A stretch of DNA of 64,000 nucleotides. Source: Aquatica leii. Its lineage: Eukaryota; Arthropoda; Insecta; Coleoptera; Lampyridae. The notes beneath the pieces are model-generated. The model had not been told where the DNA came from. It saw only the letters and a list, made by a program, of their open reading frames with translations, and searched no databases. The translations under genes were made by a program, and so were the position numbers. Numbering within the stretch: the first letter of the stretch is position 1; each line of letters starts with the position of its first letter. Positions 36,099 to 46,940 of the stretch are shown one piece after another. The DNA is taken from contig CM069436.1 of NCBI GenBank assembly GCA_035610365.1, positions 40,989,117-41,053,116 of the forward strand. Reading direction: 5' to 3'.

Positions 36099-37472
36099 AT
36101 GGAACCAAATCATTTGAAGAGTAATGAAATTATTTTTGAACTTTTGTGTCGTGGTTTACAACCACAGGATAATCAAATGTTACGTAGAGCTCAATTGCGT
36201 GGACAATTACGTAAGGAACGTAATGGACCTTCTGTTTCGTTTATTCAACCTTATGATGATTACGAAAAGAATGTTTCTCAAATAGAAGAATCTTTAACTG
36301 ATCTTTGGGACTTGCTGAATTCTGAAAATGTTACTTCTTTGGTTTGTACTTGTGTTAATACTCGTCTTTTGCATTTAGAAAATAGAATTAATCTATTAAA
36401 ACCTTCTGGTAAAGAACAAATTTCGAAGAAAAATGATTTTAATACGCAGTTGTTAACTTTGCAAGGTCTTCTTATTGAACATTCCGAATCACAAATTGAA
36501 CATGATTTAAGTAAACTTAATATGTCCGCTATGCCTTCGAATACTTCTTATGTACAACAATCTACAGTTAGGTCAGTACCAGTTTATAAATGGGGTATAA
36601 AATTTTCTGGAAATAAAGGAAAAGAGAGTGTTATGTCATTTTTAGAAAAAATTGAAGATTATTGTGAATCTCGACATGTTTCTGAACAAGAATTATTCAT
36701 TTCTGCTAACGATTTATTTTCTGATAATGGTTTGTTATGGTACCGTAGTATTAAACATAAAGTTGGCAATTGGTCTGATTTAGTTAAGTGTCTGAAAAGA
36801 GATTTTCTTTCCTCTAATTACGAGTATGATTTATTAAATGAAATTCGAAATAGAACACAAGGTCCGCATGAAGATGTTTTCTTTTACATTATGTCAGTTG
36901 AAGCTTTGTATCGTCGTTTAGAAACTCAACCTTCTGAATCCGAAATTATTGATCAAATTTTAAGAAATTTGAACCCTTATTTTTCCGAACGTGTTAGTTT
37001 ACATGATGTCGACACTTTGGATCGTTTGAAAGAATTATGTCGTAAAGTTCAAGATGTCAAGTCACGTATTGATAAATACCATCCGCCTCCACAGAAACGT
37101 TCAGTTTTGTTAGAACCAGATTTAGCTTATGTTGGTTTACGTAATTCGTTTGATATTGTGTCATCTGTGAATAATTCTGATTTGAATGTTAAGAAATGCT
37201 TTAACTGTGGTTATCAAGGTCATATGCATAGACAATGCCAAAAACCGGCATCAATATTTTGTTTTGGATGTGGTAAGAAGGATTATTATCGAACTACTTG
37301 TCCTACTTGCAACCCAAAAAACGAGTTGAGTGGTATCGTTCCAACTCAAAGTCGATCCGTTTACGTAAATACCAAATCCGGGGCGATACCAAAAAGTTCA
37401 ACCAATCAAACTTTTTCTCCAAAAGCAAACACAACCAGCCAAAAGAAAAAAAGACTTTCCGTCAGTAAATAA
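36099..37472 (+). CDS. Ty3/Gypsy Gag with two zinc knuckles
   Basis: Gag forms the particle shell and packages element RNA. The first ATG is at 36099, giving about 457 residues (the frame is open a little further upstream). The middle has the retrotransposon gag helix pattern: VYKWGIKFSG, SFLEKIEDYC, LLWYRSIKHKVGNWSDL and LRNLNPYF. Near the C-terminus CFNCGYQGHMHRQC is a standard CCHC knuckle. It is followed by CFGCGKKDYYRTTCPTC, a second knuckle whose histidine position is replaced. The tail is basic and Ser/Thr-rich. The frame is intact. Pol begins in the +1 frame, overlapping the last 104 bases. Confidence 0.92.
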   Translation: MEPNHLKSNEIIFELLCRGLQPQDNQMLRRAQLRGQLRKERNGPSVSFIQPYDDYEKNVSQIEESLTDLWDLLNSENVTSLVCTCVNTRLLHLENRINLLKPSGKEQISKKNDFNTQLLTLQGLLIEHSESQIEHDLSKLNMSAMPSNTSYVQQSTVRSVPVYKWGIKFSGNKGKESVMSFLEKIEDYCESRHVSEQELFISANDLFSDNGLLWYRSIKHKVGNWSDLVKCLKRDFLSSNYEYDLLNEIRNRTQGPHEDVFFYIMSVEALYRRLETQPSESEIIDQILRNLNPYFSERVSLHDVDTLDRLKELCRKVQDVKSRIDKYHPPPQKRSVLLEPDLAYVGLRNSFDIVSSVNNSDLNVKKCFNCGYQGHMHRQCQKPASIFCFGCGKKDYYRTTCPTCNPKNELSGIVPTQSRSVYVNTKSGAIPKSSTNQTFSPKANTTSQKKKRLSVSK

Positions 37473-38493
37473 AACTCGTACGTCTACTGAAGAATGGAAT
37501 GTTTGGTTAAATAAAGTTAAGTTGTTTATGTCATCTACGTCTGTTTCTCCGCTTTGTACGTCTGTTCCATTTGACAATAGGTTATATCTTACGATACATA
37601 TTAATGGTAATTCTCTTAAATGTTTGATAGATAGTGGTGCATCTTCCACAATTATTGGTTCGACTGGTCTTGAATTTCTTCGAAAACATAATATCGATTT
37701 TGAAATTAAACCTCGTGTAGTAAAAGTAACTACAGCTGATGGTGTTATTCAATCGTGTAATGGTGAAATTTTGCTTCCGCTTACTTTAAATGGAGTAACC
37801 CGTTATGTGACATGTTTGTTAGTTCCTTCGATAAAACAACCAATTATTTTAGGAATGGATTTTGGATCTATATTTCAAATTAGTGTAGATTTTAAAGATA
37901 GACGATATTGGTCTGCGAATATTTCTTTGTTAAATTCTGTCACGAATCCGACTACGATAATCGATAGACATTTGCTGTCATCTCAGCAAGAAGATATCTT
38001 AAGAAATACTATGTCAAAGTTTTCCGATTTAGTATCTGAAAAACTAGGCCGCACCCATGTATTAGAACACAATATTGATACAGGTGATGCTTCCCCTATT
38101 AAGCAACGTCAATATCTTTTGTCTCCGGCTATGCAGCAACATCTTCATAAAGAAGTTGACAATATGTTAGATTTGGGTGTTATTCGTCCATCCAATAGTC
38201 CATGGAGTAGTCCTGTTCTGCTTGTTAAAAAGAAAACTGGTGATCTCAGGTTATGTTATGATGCGCGAAAATTAAATAGTGTTACAAGAAAAGATGCGTT
38301 TCCACTTCCTCGTACCGATGCGATTTTGAACCGATTACGTAATGCACAATTTTTGAGTAGTATTGATCTTAGAAAAGCTTTTTGGCAGATTCCGTTAGAA
38401 AAGTCTTCTTGTGCTAAAACTGCTTTTTGTGTTCCCGGCAAAGGTTTATTTGAGTTCGTTGTAATGCCCTTTGGTTTGTCAAATAGTCCGTAA
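37369..38493 (+). pseudogene. Pol part 1: protease and N-terminal half of RT, ended by a stop
   Basis: The frame is open from 37369 to TAA at 38491-38493 and lies in +1 relative to gag. The protease shows CLIDSGASSTIIG (active-site DSGA) and, about 70 residues later, IILGMDFG. RT follows with a WSSPVLLVKKKTGDLRLC block (blocks 1-2), LPRTDAILNRL, and FLSSIDLRKAFWQIPL (block A, first catalytic aspartate), then GLFEFVVMPFGLSNSP (block B). The stop sits directly after SNSP and cuts RT before its YLDD box. It appears to be a single nonsense mutation in an otherwise clean frame. Confidence 0.92.
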
Positions 38494-39327
38494 ACGATGC
38501 AGAAATGCATGGAGCAAATTTTAGGTCCGCTTATGTTAGATGAAAAAGTTTTTGTTTATCTCGATGATATTATTATTGCGTCCGAAACATTCGATGAACA
38601 TATTTCCGTTTTAAATGAGTTGTGTGATCGTCTACGCAATGCTGGTTTTACAATAAATTTTGATAAGTGTCAATTTTGCCGATCTTCTTTAAAATTTTTA
38701 GGATTTGTTATAGATAGTAAAGGTTTACGTACTGATCCAGATAAGGTTTCTGCTATTGTAAATTTTCCGACACCCCGTAATACTACTGAAGTTAAACGTG
38801 TTATTGGTTTGATTAGTTATTATAGACGTTTCATTAAAGATTTTGCTCAGTTATCCGCTCCGATCACTTCTTTGATTAAGAATAAAAAGAAAGGTGAATC
38901 TATTCAATGGTCGTCAGAGGCAGAGTCAGCTTTTCAGGAAATAAAACTTCGTATTACGTCTGCTCCAATTCTTGTTTCGCCCGACTTTAAGTCACCATTT
39001 TTCATACAGACTGATGCTAGTGATGTAGCATTAGGTGCTGTTCTGTTTCAAAACATTGATGGTTCCGAACATCCTGTCGCATACGCTAGTCGCACTTTGA
39101 CTACAGCAGAGCGTAAATATTCTGCTACTGAAAGAGAGTTATTAGGTGTTATTTTTGGTATTGAACACTTTCGTGGTTATGTAGAAGGAATGCCTTTTAC
39201 TGTTATTACAGATTGCGCTGCATTAAAATGGCTTCATAATATTAAAGAACCTACTGGTCGTTTGGCTAGATGGTGTATGCGTCTCGCTCAATTCGACTTT
39301 AAAGTACAACATCGTCCTGGTAAGTAA
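38494..39327 (+). pseudogene. Pol part 2: RT catalytic half and RNase H
   Basis: Continuing in the same frame after the stop, VFVYLDDIIIAS holds the catalytic YLDD pair, followed by KCQFCRSSLKFLGFVI and the thumb/connection block LISYYRRFIKDFA. RNase H is complete in its signature residues: QTDASDVALGAV, TERELLGVIFG and VITDCAALKWL. It ends at HRPGK followed by TAA (39325-39327). The next residues of a typical pol lie in the neighbouring frame (VIPDALSRS at about 39325), so a small indel shifted the frame here. Confidence 0.92.
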
Positions 39328-40622
39328 TTCCGGATGCGTTATCCCGTTCTGTTTCGATTGTTGATATAGACTCATTTAGTCCTGATGAGTGGTATTTGAA
39401 TATGATTGATAAAGTTAAGAATTTCCCTGATGAGTACCCTTATTTTAAAGTTGAAGGTGATCATTTGTACAAATTCATACCGTCTGTATATCCTTTAGAG
39501 TCTAATATACCTGATTGGAAATTAGTAGTTCCTACTGTGAATAGAGAACAAATTTTGCAACGTTGTCATGATGATTCGACAGCAGCACATTTTGGTGTGA
39601 ACAAAACTTTGTTACGAATTTCTGAATTTTATTATTGGCCTAAAATGCGCCATACTATTAGCAAATACGTTAGGAAATGTAAAATTTGTGCTAGTCAAAA
39701 GAGTACAAATGTTAGTCGTCCAGGTCTGATGGGTAAGGAAAAAATAATTAGTTTCCCTTTCCAACTAGTTAGCATGGATCTTCTAGGACCATTGCCTAGA
39801 TCTAAAAAAGGCAATCAGTATCTTTTTGTTGTTACAGATTGGTTCACTAAGTATGTTTTAGTTCAACCTTTACGTACGGCTACTACGAAGCCTATGATTA
39901 AGTTTTTGAAGGAACAAGTTTTTTCGATATTTGGTGTTCCTCAAATTGTTATGTTCGATAATGGTTCGCAATTCGTTTCGAAAGAATTTCGTACATTTTT
40001 GGATTCCCAAAAAGTTCAAAAAGTTTGGATGAATGCGAGATATCATCCACAAGTAAACCCTACGGAAAGAGTAAATCGTGTACTCGTTACTGCTATTTCG
40101 TCTTATATAAAAGATTCTCATCGTGAATGGGATAAGCACATATTTGACATTGCTCAAGCTATTCGTCTGGCATGTCATGATGCTACTGGAGTCTCTCCCG
40201 CATTTTTAGTTTTCGGACGTCATGTTCCTCCCACTGGTGATTTTTACGCTCCTGTGAACCCCAATGAACCCTTAGAAATCGCTAAAAAGTTGTTTTGGTC
40301 CCGTGAATTGGCCCAATTACCTGAATTGTATGATGTGAAAGTTCGTCTTCATAAAGCATATGAAAATAATGCTAAACATTATAATCTACGTAAACGTCCG
40401 ATAAACTTTTCTGTTGGTGATATTGTATGGAAGCGTAATTTTGTGTTGTCCGACGCTTCTCGTGGTTTTTCTAAAAAACTCGCCCCTAAGTACATTCCAT
40501 GTAGAGTTATTAAGATTCTCTCTCAGTTGGTCTACCAATTGGAAGATATGAACGGTAACAACCTTGGAAACTTCCATGTTAAAGATTTAAAGGAAAATTA
40601 TTGTGATTTTTCTGAACAATAA
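39325..40622 (+). pseudogene. Pol part 3: integrase
   Basis: Integrase inserts the cDNA into the host genome. The zinc-binding HHCC module is complete: H58 and H65 then C95 and C98, counted from 39396 (HDDSTAAHFG ... CKICASQ). The core has D128 (SMDLLGPLP), D188 (FDNGSQF) and E224 (NPTERVNR), a proper DD35E triad. The C-terminal part has VGDIVWKRN and LAPKYIPCRVI, a GPY/F-like module; no chromodomain is seen. The domain itself is intact but is cut off from RT by the frameshift at about 39325. Confidence 0.92.
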
Positions 40623-41240
40623 ATATTTTGTATAGTTATTAGTCCACTGTAAATAAGTTCTTTTTATATTAAGTAAGTTGCTTTAACGATTGTTTGTGTT
40701 TGTCTGTTTGTATTTTTAGGTAGTGTTTAGTTGTGGGTGTATAACATTATGAGTGGATCCCGTGAAGCTCAGAAGCTCCCTCTCCTTAAATTGCCTATTA
40801 TCAAATGTGTCAAACTATAGTGATCTTAAGTTAATGTTATTTTTATTTGTACTGTTCTGCTCTAGTGTTAGAAGAAAACGTGTATTGAAGGTTATTTGTT
40901 TATCTAAATTATTTTGTTATTCGTTACGCTCCGAAAGTTTCTTTACGATAAATATTTTTGAAAGTTGGTATTCGATCATCTGTTATGTTTTTCTTTTGTT
41001 ATGGTATCTTTAGGACTCACTTAGTATGTTTTTTACTTTGAAAGGTGCGCACCATAAATTGATGTTTGAGAATGTTTGTTGTATGCATGATTCGAGAGTT
41101 TTTCTGTTCCGATTGTTTCGTATGATTCCGATACTTGTGAAGTTAGTCTTATTGATACATCCATTTTTGATTTCAAGTTCTTATCCGACAACTAATCGTT
41201 TTTTTTGTTTGTTTTTTTTTATTTTTGACTAAGTAGCGAG
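40623..41240 (+). other. Ty3/Gypsy 3' untranslated region
   Basis: Between integrase and the 3' LTR are two hydrophobic frames (40753-41013 and 41026-41232). Neither shows an envelope signature, a furin-like site or a convincing signal peptide, so an env gene is not supported. A strong polypurine tract is not evident; only AAGTAGCGAG precedes the LTR. Confidence 0.6.
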
Positions 41241-42232
41241 TGTAACGTGTACATTTTTTTCGTTTGAATACGTCTGATTTTCGTTAACATTTTTGTATTC
41301 ACTGTTGATATAAATTCTTTTGCGCAAGCATTTCACGCACGCACATGCGTTTTGAGCCTTCTTCTTAAGTACGAAGTCATCATCCATCTTACGTTTCGCA
41401 ATGAAGTAGTGAGCGGACATTTTTTTGCGTGCTGCAAAAAGTGGAATTACCACTTATTTAATTTGTGTTTGTGAATTTTTGCCCCAATGGTGAAAATTAT
41501 TTAAGCTGGCGTTTGTTCGTAGCCCGCATTTGTTCGTAGCATTGGCATTTTGTTGTATTTGCGAAAATTAGAATAAAACCCGTAATTCGAAGGGGTAAGT
41601 CATTTTTGTTTTGATTCGAATTGTATAATTCATCGCAACTTACGTTTTAGTTTTTTTCTTTGTTCCGGATTTTTGGTTTCGTTCTTATACGATGTTTTTG
41701 AGTATGAAAGTCTTATGAATACGATTTCGATCTTTATACGTCTGCGATTATGGAAATTACGATCTACGATTATCAATTTTATCGATCCAAAGGCAAGATA
41801 TCAATCAAATCTTCGTGAAAGATACGATTTACGGAAATTGCATCAGATTGCATCATTCAATGAGTCATGACCACACCTTAATAGAAGCTGCGCGATTCGC
41901 AAGTGGTAAAATTAAACCTTCAAGAACACGTAGGTACATAATCTGTAATTATTAGTTTTAAGTTAAGTTCTTGGTTTCAATATTTAACCATTCATATATA
42001 AAAAATATTGTGGCGTCCAACTTATAAATTTTTGTATTTATCAAATTCAAAATTAGTAATCTTAAGTAACGTAAGAATTCCCACGACTCTAATTAATTAA
42101 ATATAAAAATGCTCATTGCTCTTATGTAGTTTGTGTTTAATGTGTTTTAAATAAATATTTTTGTGAGCTGGCTGGTGCATTCATTTATTTGTATGTTACA
42201 TATTTGACACCGATTATTTGTGTGATGTTACA
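41241..42232 (+). repeat. 3' LTR of the Ty3/Gypsy element
   Basis: It is a near-identical copy of 34763-35757. Differences seen include GAAATCG/GAAGTAG near 41403, a shorter T run near 41650, A/G at 41709, and T/G, G/A and C/G changes in the last 50 bases. Confidence 0.95.
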
Positions 42233-43885
42233 AAACAAACTCGCTTGAGTGCGTTTAAATCGCTAGTCAAATTTTGTTTTCAAAGTTGGTTATACGAATG
42301 TTATAATTAACAATTTTGTTAACGCCAACTAACCTTACTAATTAAAGTTACTAATGGACTGTTGTTGCTTTTAACTCTTTAAAAGTTTAATTACGAAATT
42401 GATTTAAATTTTCAAAATTTTCAGAACTATTTGTAACATTTTTTGAATTTATTTTTAATAAGTCAATTTGTAAATGTTAAAAATCTAAGAATTATTTGCT
42501 AGATTTGATTTTTCATTCCTTATTGTGTCGAAGAGGTTTTTGACTCTGAAGTAACATGAAATACCTTACATCTCAATCATGCAGCTTTAATTACATTCAC
42601 AATGTTAATCTTTATTGTTTTTTTATTATACTCTCAATACATTTTGATAAGACATATTTTAGTTTTGTAATGTTTTACTTTATACATTTAATCATTTGTC
42701 ATTTTGTAAGATGAAAAATATAAAAAATATTTTATGTGTGGTGTTTTTAAAACTTTGCGTAAGCATTGGTAATAAAAAATTGTGATCGAACCATTCTAAT
42801 AACTTACAAAAAACTTGTTAGTAAGTTTTATCTTAGTAGGTTCTGTTAGTAGCAATCACTTCACCACGGTTAACTGAAATGTCAGTGAGTGGGCGTTTTT
42901 GAAAATACTACAATAAAAAAGATGCAGAAACAGGCAAAGTTATTTATACTGGCAAAATCTTTCGTTTGGAGACCCCAAGGGTACGTTTGAACCCACTATC
43001 AAAAGATTAGGAGAAAAATACTGGTCAACAGAAAAAAGTAACATTATATTTATAATTCCTTTAAACATTAACAATTTTCATTATCTTGTTTGTTATGGTA
43101 AAACGTAAACTTGCACTAAGCTAAAGTGTAATCATTTGCCAATAATTTAATCATTTCAAATAAAATAGCGACAGCTCTGAACTTTGCAGATTGGGTAACG
43201 GGTGGGTTACTAATAGAATTTAGCTTGGTTTTTGATGGGTCGATTAATAATCTAATTAGACAAAACTCCAAAACAGAGAGAAATATAAACTACAAATGTC
43301 AGTTTTTACCTGACAACGGACTCTAAAATTAGTCAACATCTCGTACTAAGTAATAAAAAAAATTAAATTACTACAAAATTACAGTGATTACACAATGAAA
43401 AAACAAAGCCCACTTTTAAAACTTGTTAAATAGGTTCAAAAAAGTTACGTACGTTAGTCGTGATAATAGGCGTATATGTCTAGTTGTTCATGCATACAAC
43501 CGACACCAAAACAAGTAATTAAATATAAAAAACAAGGTACTTAACGTTTTTAACATCTCCCTAAATTTACTGAAAATTAAACTGATACATATACAATCAT
43601 GTTATCACAAATTAGCTACAAGCTAGACGTCGCTTCAGTTATATTAATAGGTGTGTCGTCTTTTTTTTTTAGTTGACAGAGAATATATAAACGTTGGTTT
43701 TAATTTGCCTGTCTAACGTACTAACTAACACTAACTAACTAACACGGTTTAGTTTTTGTATCCGTATATACTTTATTTATCAACCTTAAAAAGAAAGTAA
43801 TTAGCCAATTACTAAGTTTATTTCACGTAACAAACACGTGCCGGTGATCAAACTTGCTATGAGAGTAAAAATAAAATTAATATGT
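42233..43885 (+). other. Receptor intron, non-coding
   Basis: No gene is seen. A short ACTA/ACTAAC tandem repeat lies at 43718-43745. A TATATAAACG box at 43686 occurs near a T run but has no downstream gene. Confidence 0.5.
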
Positions 43886-43889
43886 TAGA

Positions 43890-43990
43890 TGTTGATCAAA
43901 TTAATGATCCCTTCTATAGAAGGATACAAGAAAACATTCACTTCAGATTACATGCAACGTTTCGTGTTCTTTAACCAAAAATTTTATCAG
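43890..43990 (-). repeat. PLE 3' terminal repeat with decayed hammerhead
   Basis: This is the third copy of the AATTAATGATCCCTTCT / CGTTTCGTGTTC block (see 5425 and 15187). Read on the minus strand, the hammerhead parts are CTGATAA (43990-43984; the family has CTGATGA), a disrupted stem II, GAAAC and GTT (43958-43956). It lies about 370 bases 3' of a PLE endonuclease on the same strand, which ties this repeat family to that element type. Confidence 0.7.
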
Positions 43991-44360
43991 TAAAAATAGT
44001 AAAGTAAAGTAAAAATAACAAACATATATGTGTCAGAAAGTAAAAAGCTGTCAGAGTAAAATACTAACTAGTCAAAAATTTACAATGTTTTTAATTTCTT
44101 AAGACGCCTAATTTTTAAATTTATAAAACCAAACAACGATTCAATCACAATATAAGACATACTTACCACTGAGTCAGAAAAAAATTAATGATAAATAAAT
44201 AATGTTAATTAATTACACACAACAACATATATTACGACAAACACGACAACTACGACAAATATGAGAATACGATTTTTTGCTACTCTAATAAGATAAATTA
44301 AAAGGTGTCATGTTCACAAGACAATAATTATCAATAATTCTTTTTGTTTGGCATTATTTT

Positions 44361-44940
44361 TTAGTTAATTAAGTTGGTTAAGTTAGAACATAAGTTAGGT
44401 AGGTGCACGTTAGATAAGTGCATGTTATCTAATTTCGTCGGATTGTCAAAATTAAAATTATGTTGCAACTGATCATGATGTAAGCATAACACGGTTTTTT
44501 TGGTTTTTGTATTGTTATTTTTATTGCAGTTGTACTTATGATTTTTAATTGTGTTTCTTAGTTTTTGTTTAGTATCACCAATATAGTATTTGTCACAATT
44601 GTTACAATCTATTTTATAGATAAGGCCCGATTTATCTAGAACATTGGTTTTATCTTTAAGTTTCGTATAAAACTTATAATATAACGTATTATTGTTATAC
44701 AGTACTATGTTGATGGTGTTATTTTTTAATATTTTATTAATTTGATGACTAAGCCCTGGTACATTTATTAATTTCGCGTACCCCATTACCTCCGTGTTAG
44801 TAACAGAAATCGTTATGGTCCTCAGCGAAACAACTAGGTTAAAAGATGGATTGTTTATTGAAAGTAGGCGTTTAATTAGATATGTTGTTTCGAATAATAT
44901 TATGTAGGAACTTAAGGTTTTTATTTTGAAATTGCGGGCT
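44361..44940 (-). pseudogene. Penelope-like element: RT tail and GIY-YIG endonuclease
   Basis: The 44786-44361 frame starts in the RT-to-nuclease linker with INVPGLSHQINKILKNN (the PLE PG-S block). It runs into KSGLIYKIDCNNCDKYYIGDTKQKLRN, the GIY-YIG core with a CxxC pair before YIG, and ends with LCLHHDQLQHNFNFDNPT. The usual Q of YIGQT is D here, and the helix arginine survives as LRN. Just upstream, up to about 44940, a second frame gives more RT tail (LSSYIILFETTYLIKR). The last part of the nuclease is short. The remnant is truncated at its 5' side. Confidence 0.82.
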
Positions 44941-45566
44941 ACTTAGTAATAAGATCTTGTTTTTAATCGCTCTAACCAAAAAATAAATATCATTAGATTT
45001 TGAAATTAATTAATTTTTGTCTTAAATTAAATATACATTTTTACTCCAGCAAATCTTTTACATCTAACACGTCCAAATCGAAATTGATTTATACATCAAT
45101 AACATGGATGTTCCAAGATACTTAAAATGTTAATATCACTGGGCATGGCGTTAGCATATGTGCTGTTTCCTTATAGTTAGAAACGAAAATACTAATCCGT
45201 AACGGGCGCTTACTGCACAAAAAACCATACTAAAATTTTTTAAACATAACATGTTATTAGAAGCAATAATATAATAGTTCTTTATAGGTTTTATTATTAA
45301 GCAGAAAACAGATAAAAAATACTGCAGCTACATAGGCTAACTTGGTCAATAATTTTAAAACAAGACAAAATTTGAATCATCGGTAATTACTGATATCACC
45401 GTAAAATTATAAAGCAAAATAGACCAATTATTAATGTTTACATGCAATCACAACAATATAATAAGTCCTTTAACGCAGGTAGCTGGATACATAATATTAC
45501 TTTCGAAACTTGCAAAGTATGTAAGCTTACATGCAACGACGTGTGTTTGCCTAAATACGGCTTTGA
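44941..45566 (+). other. Non-coding stretch
   Basis: Nothing recognisable. The frame at 45434-45700 runs into the inverted repeat and has no motif. Confidence 0.5.
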
Positions 45567-46345
45567 CTATGTTTCAAAAAAATGGCGTGGTCGCCACACG
45601 ACTTTCCCATGAAAAATTTATACATATTTTTTATTTTCAAATTGAAGAAAAACATCCAAGTCAAAAGAATATGGAAAATTCAAAAAACTTAGGTTTATAA
45701 TTTTATTTGCTTAAATGAAATACTAGTAAAAGTACTAAGTATTACATATTGGACAATTTTTATTTAATTTTCTTAATTTTACCTACTTTGAAGTGATGTG
45801 TACACGTTTGTATTGACTTCCTAGCGTACTATAATTTTTTTGAAATTTTTCTTCTCGATTTTATTAAGATTTAACCGAAATATGGTAAATTAGGGTTATC
45901 TTGTCATATAGACTAACTCCTATATTTGTGCGCCTTGATATTGCTTTTCCCTTAATTACTAAATTATTATTAAAAGTAGATCAGTAAAAATTGTTATTTT
46001 TAACATATCTTGCTTTTCCTTCAAGATATGGAATTTTTTTGTAATAAAATCGTCGCAGGCAGGATTCAAATCTAGATTATATTTGGAATTCATTTTTAAT
46101 TATAAATCAAATATCTAATAAACTGTTAATGTTAGAAATTTTTTTTGTTTGAATAAATTGTTAGGAAGAATGATCTCTATAAGAAACTGCAAAAGTAATT
46201 CAAATAATATACATACGTACAAAATTATATAAAAGAACTGTTAAAAATGTCGGATACATTATTTTCTGGTTTCTTCATCAGACCCATCTTTTGATAGAAT
46301 CGAGAGAATATGAAGTACCAGCTTTGTAACTAATTTCAAGTTACT
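45567..46345 (+). repeat. Left copy of an inverted repeat pair (0.8 kb)
   Basis: It is the reverse complement, with indels and about 20-25 percent mismatches judged by eye, of 48346-48968. Shared blocks include CCACACGACTT, GATATTGCTTTCC, AACAGTTTATTAG-like and CTATCAAAAGATGGGTCT. Read on the minus strand it contains GATTTGAATCCTGCC (46075-46050), similar to a pol III B box, and near its end GGGTCTGATGAAGAAACC. No coding capacity. The family is unknown, perhaps a SINE-like or PLE-derived repeat. Confidence 0.6.
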
Positions 46346-46349
46346 AGGA

Positions 46350-46560
46350 CTTTTGGTTTAAGAGTTTTTGTGAGTACAACGTTACACACATACAGACACA
46401 CACACCCAAAAATTTTTTGTCAAAAATTCGTTTTTCTGATTTAGGAGACCTTGAAACGTAAAACTCTGCAAAACAATTTTTTTGCAAAAAAATGCGATTT
46501 TTATATTTTTTTTATAGGAAAGCAAAAAATATACTTAGTTAGAATGCAGTCAACGTACAC
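46350..46560. repeat. CA-rich tract and A/T-rich tail
   Basis: A short CA microsatellite (CACACATACAGACACACACA, 46385-46406) is followed by T- and A-rich runs. It is present beside the left copy only. Confidence 0.5.
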
Positions 46561-46727
46561 GACAATTATATAAAATACAGCTGAAGGCGGATATGTAGCT
46601 TCGACTAAAAGTAAAGTAATAATTATGATCTTCAAATAAACTAATGTTAGCTAAAAACTTAATACAAGTAGTAACACATAAAAAAATTATTAACGTTTAA
46701 GACTTAATAAATAATGGAAAAGTAGTG

Positions 46728-46940
46728 ACATTTACCACTCTGAAGATGCAAACTACAATGTCTTGCGCAACGTCAGTTTGTTTGGGTTCACGAACGACAA
46801 TACGGCAAAGACCAAGTTCTACTTTTTGTTTTGGCTGTCAATCAGAGACTAGGACCAAGCCTAAGCCGGAGTGCTTATTTACGACGCGGTCTAAGCCGAA
46901 AGTCGCTTATAATCATAAACATAACAACCGCGAAAACTTA
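46728..46940 (+). repeat. PLE-like terminal repeat, partner of 18.4 kb copy
   Basis: It matches the minus strand of 18420-18635 (see there). It begins with CTGAAGATG (46740-46748), a short GCAA / TTGC stem and GCAACGTC, a hammerhead-like order with the GAAA box altered. The frame that continues to 47171 is not a gene. Confidence 0.55.

Larger units (their letters stand above)
34763..42232 (+). mobile_element. Ty3/Gypsy LTR retrotransposon, complete and young, no env
   Basis: The element is 7470 bp with two LTRs of 995 and 992 bp that start TGTAAC and end GTTACA. The bases AAAC on both sides (34759-34762 and 42233-42236) are a 4-bp target duplication. By eye the LTRs differ at roughly 7-8 positions plus a T-run length, so the insertion is recent. 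Gag, then protease-RT-RNase H-integrase in that order, mark it as Ty3/Gypsy. No envelope-like frame follows integrase. Two breaks in pol (38491 and about 39325) make this copy defective. It lies in sense orientation inside the receptor intron. Confidence 0.95.

Noticed and set aside
40753..41232. Hydrophobic frames after integrase as an envelope gene
   Set aside because: Too short and without any envelope signature; leucine- and phenylalanine-rich frames are expected by chance in T-rich DNA.
43686..43760. TATATAAACG as a promoter followed by a gene
   Set aside because: TATA-like strings are frequent at this base composition and no transcript unit follows.
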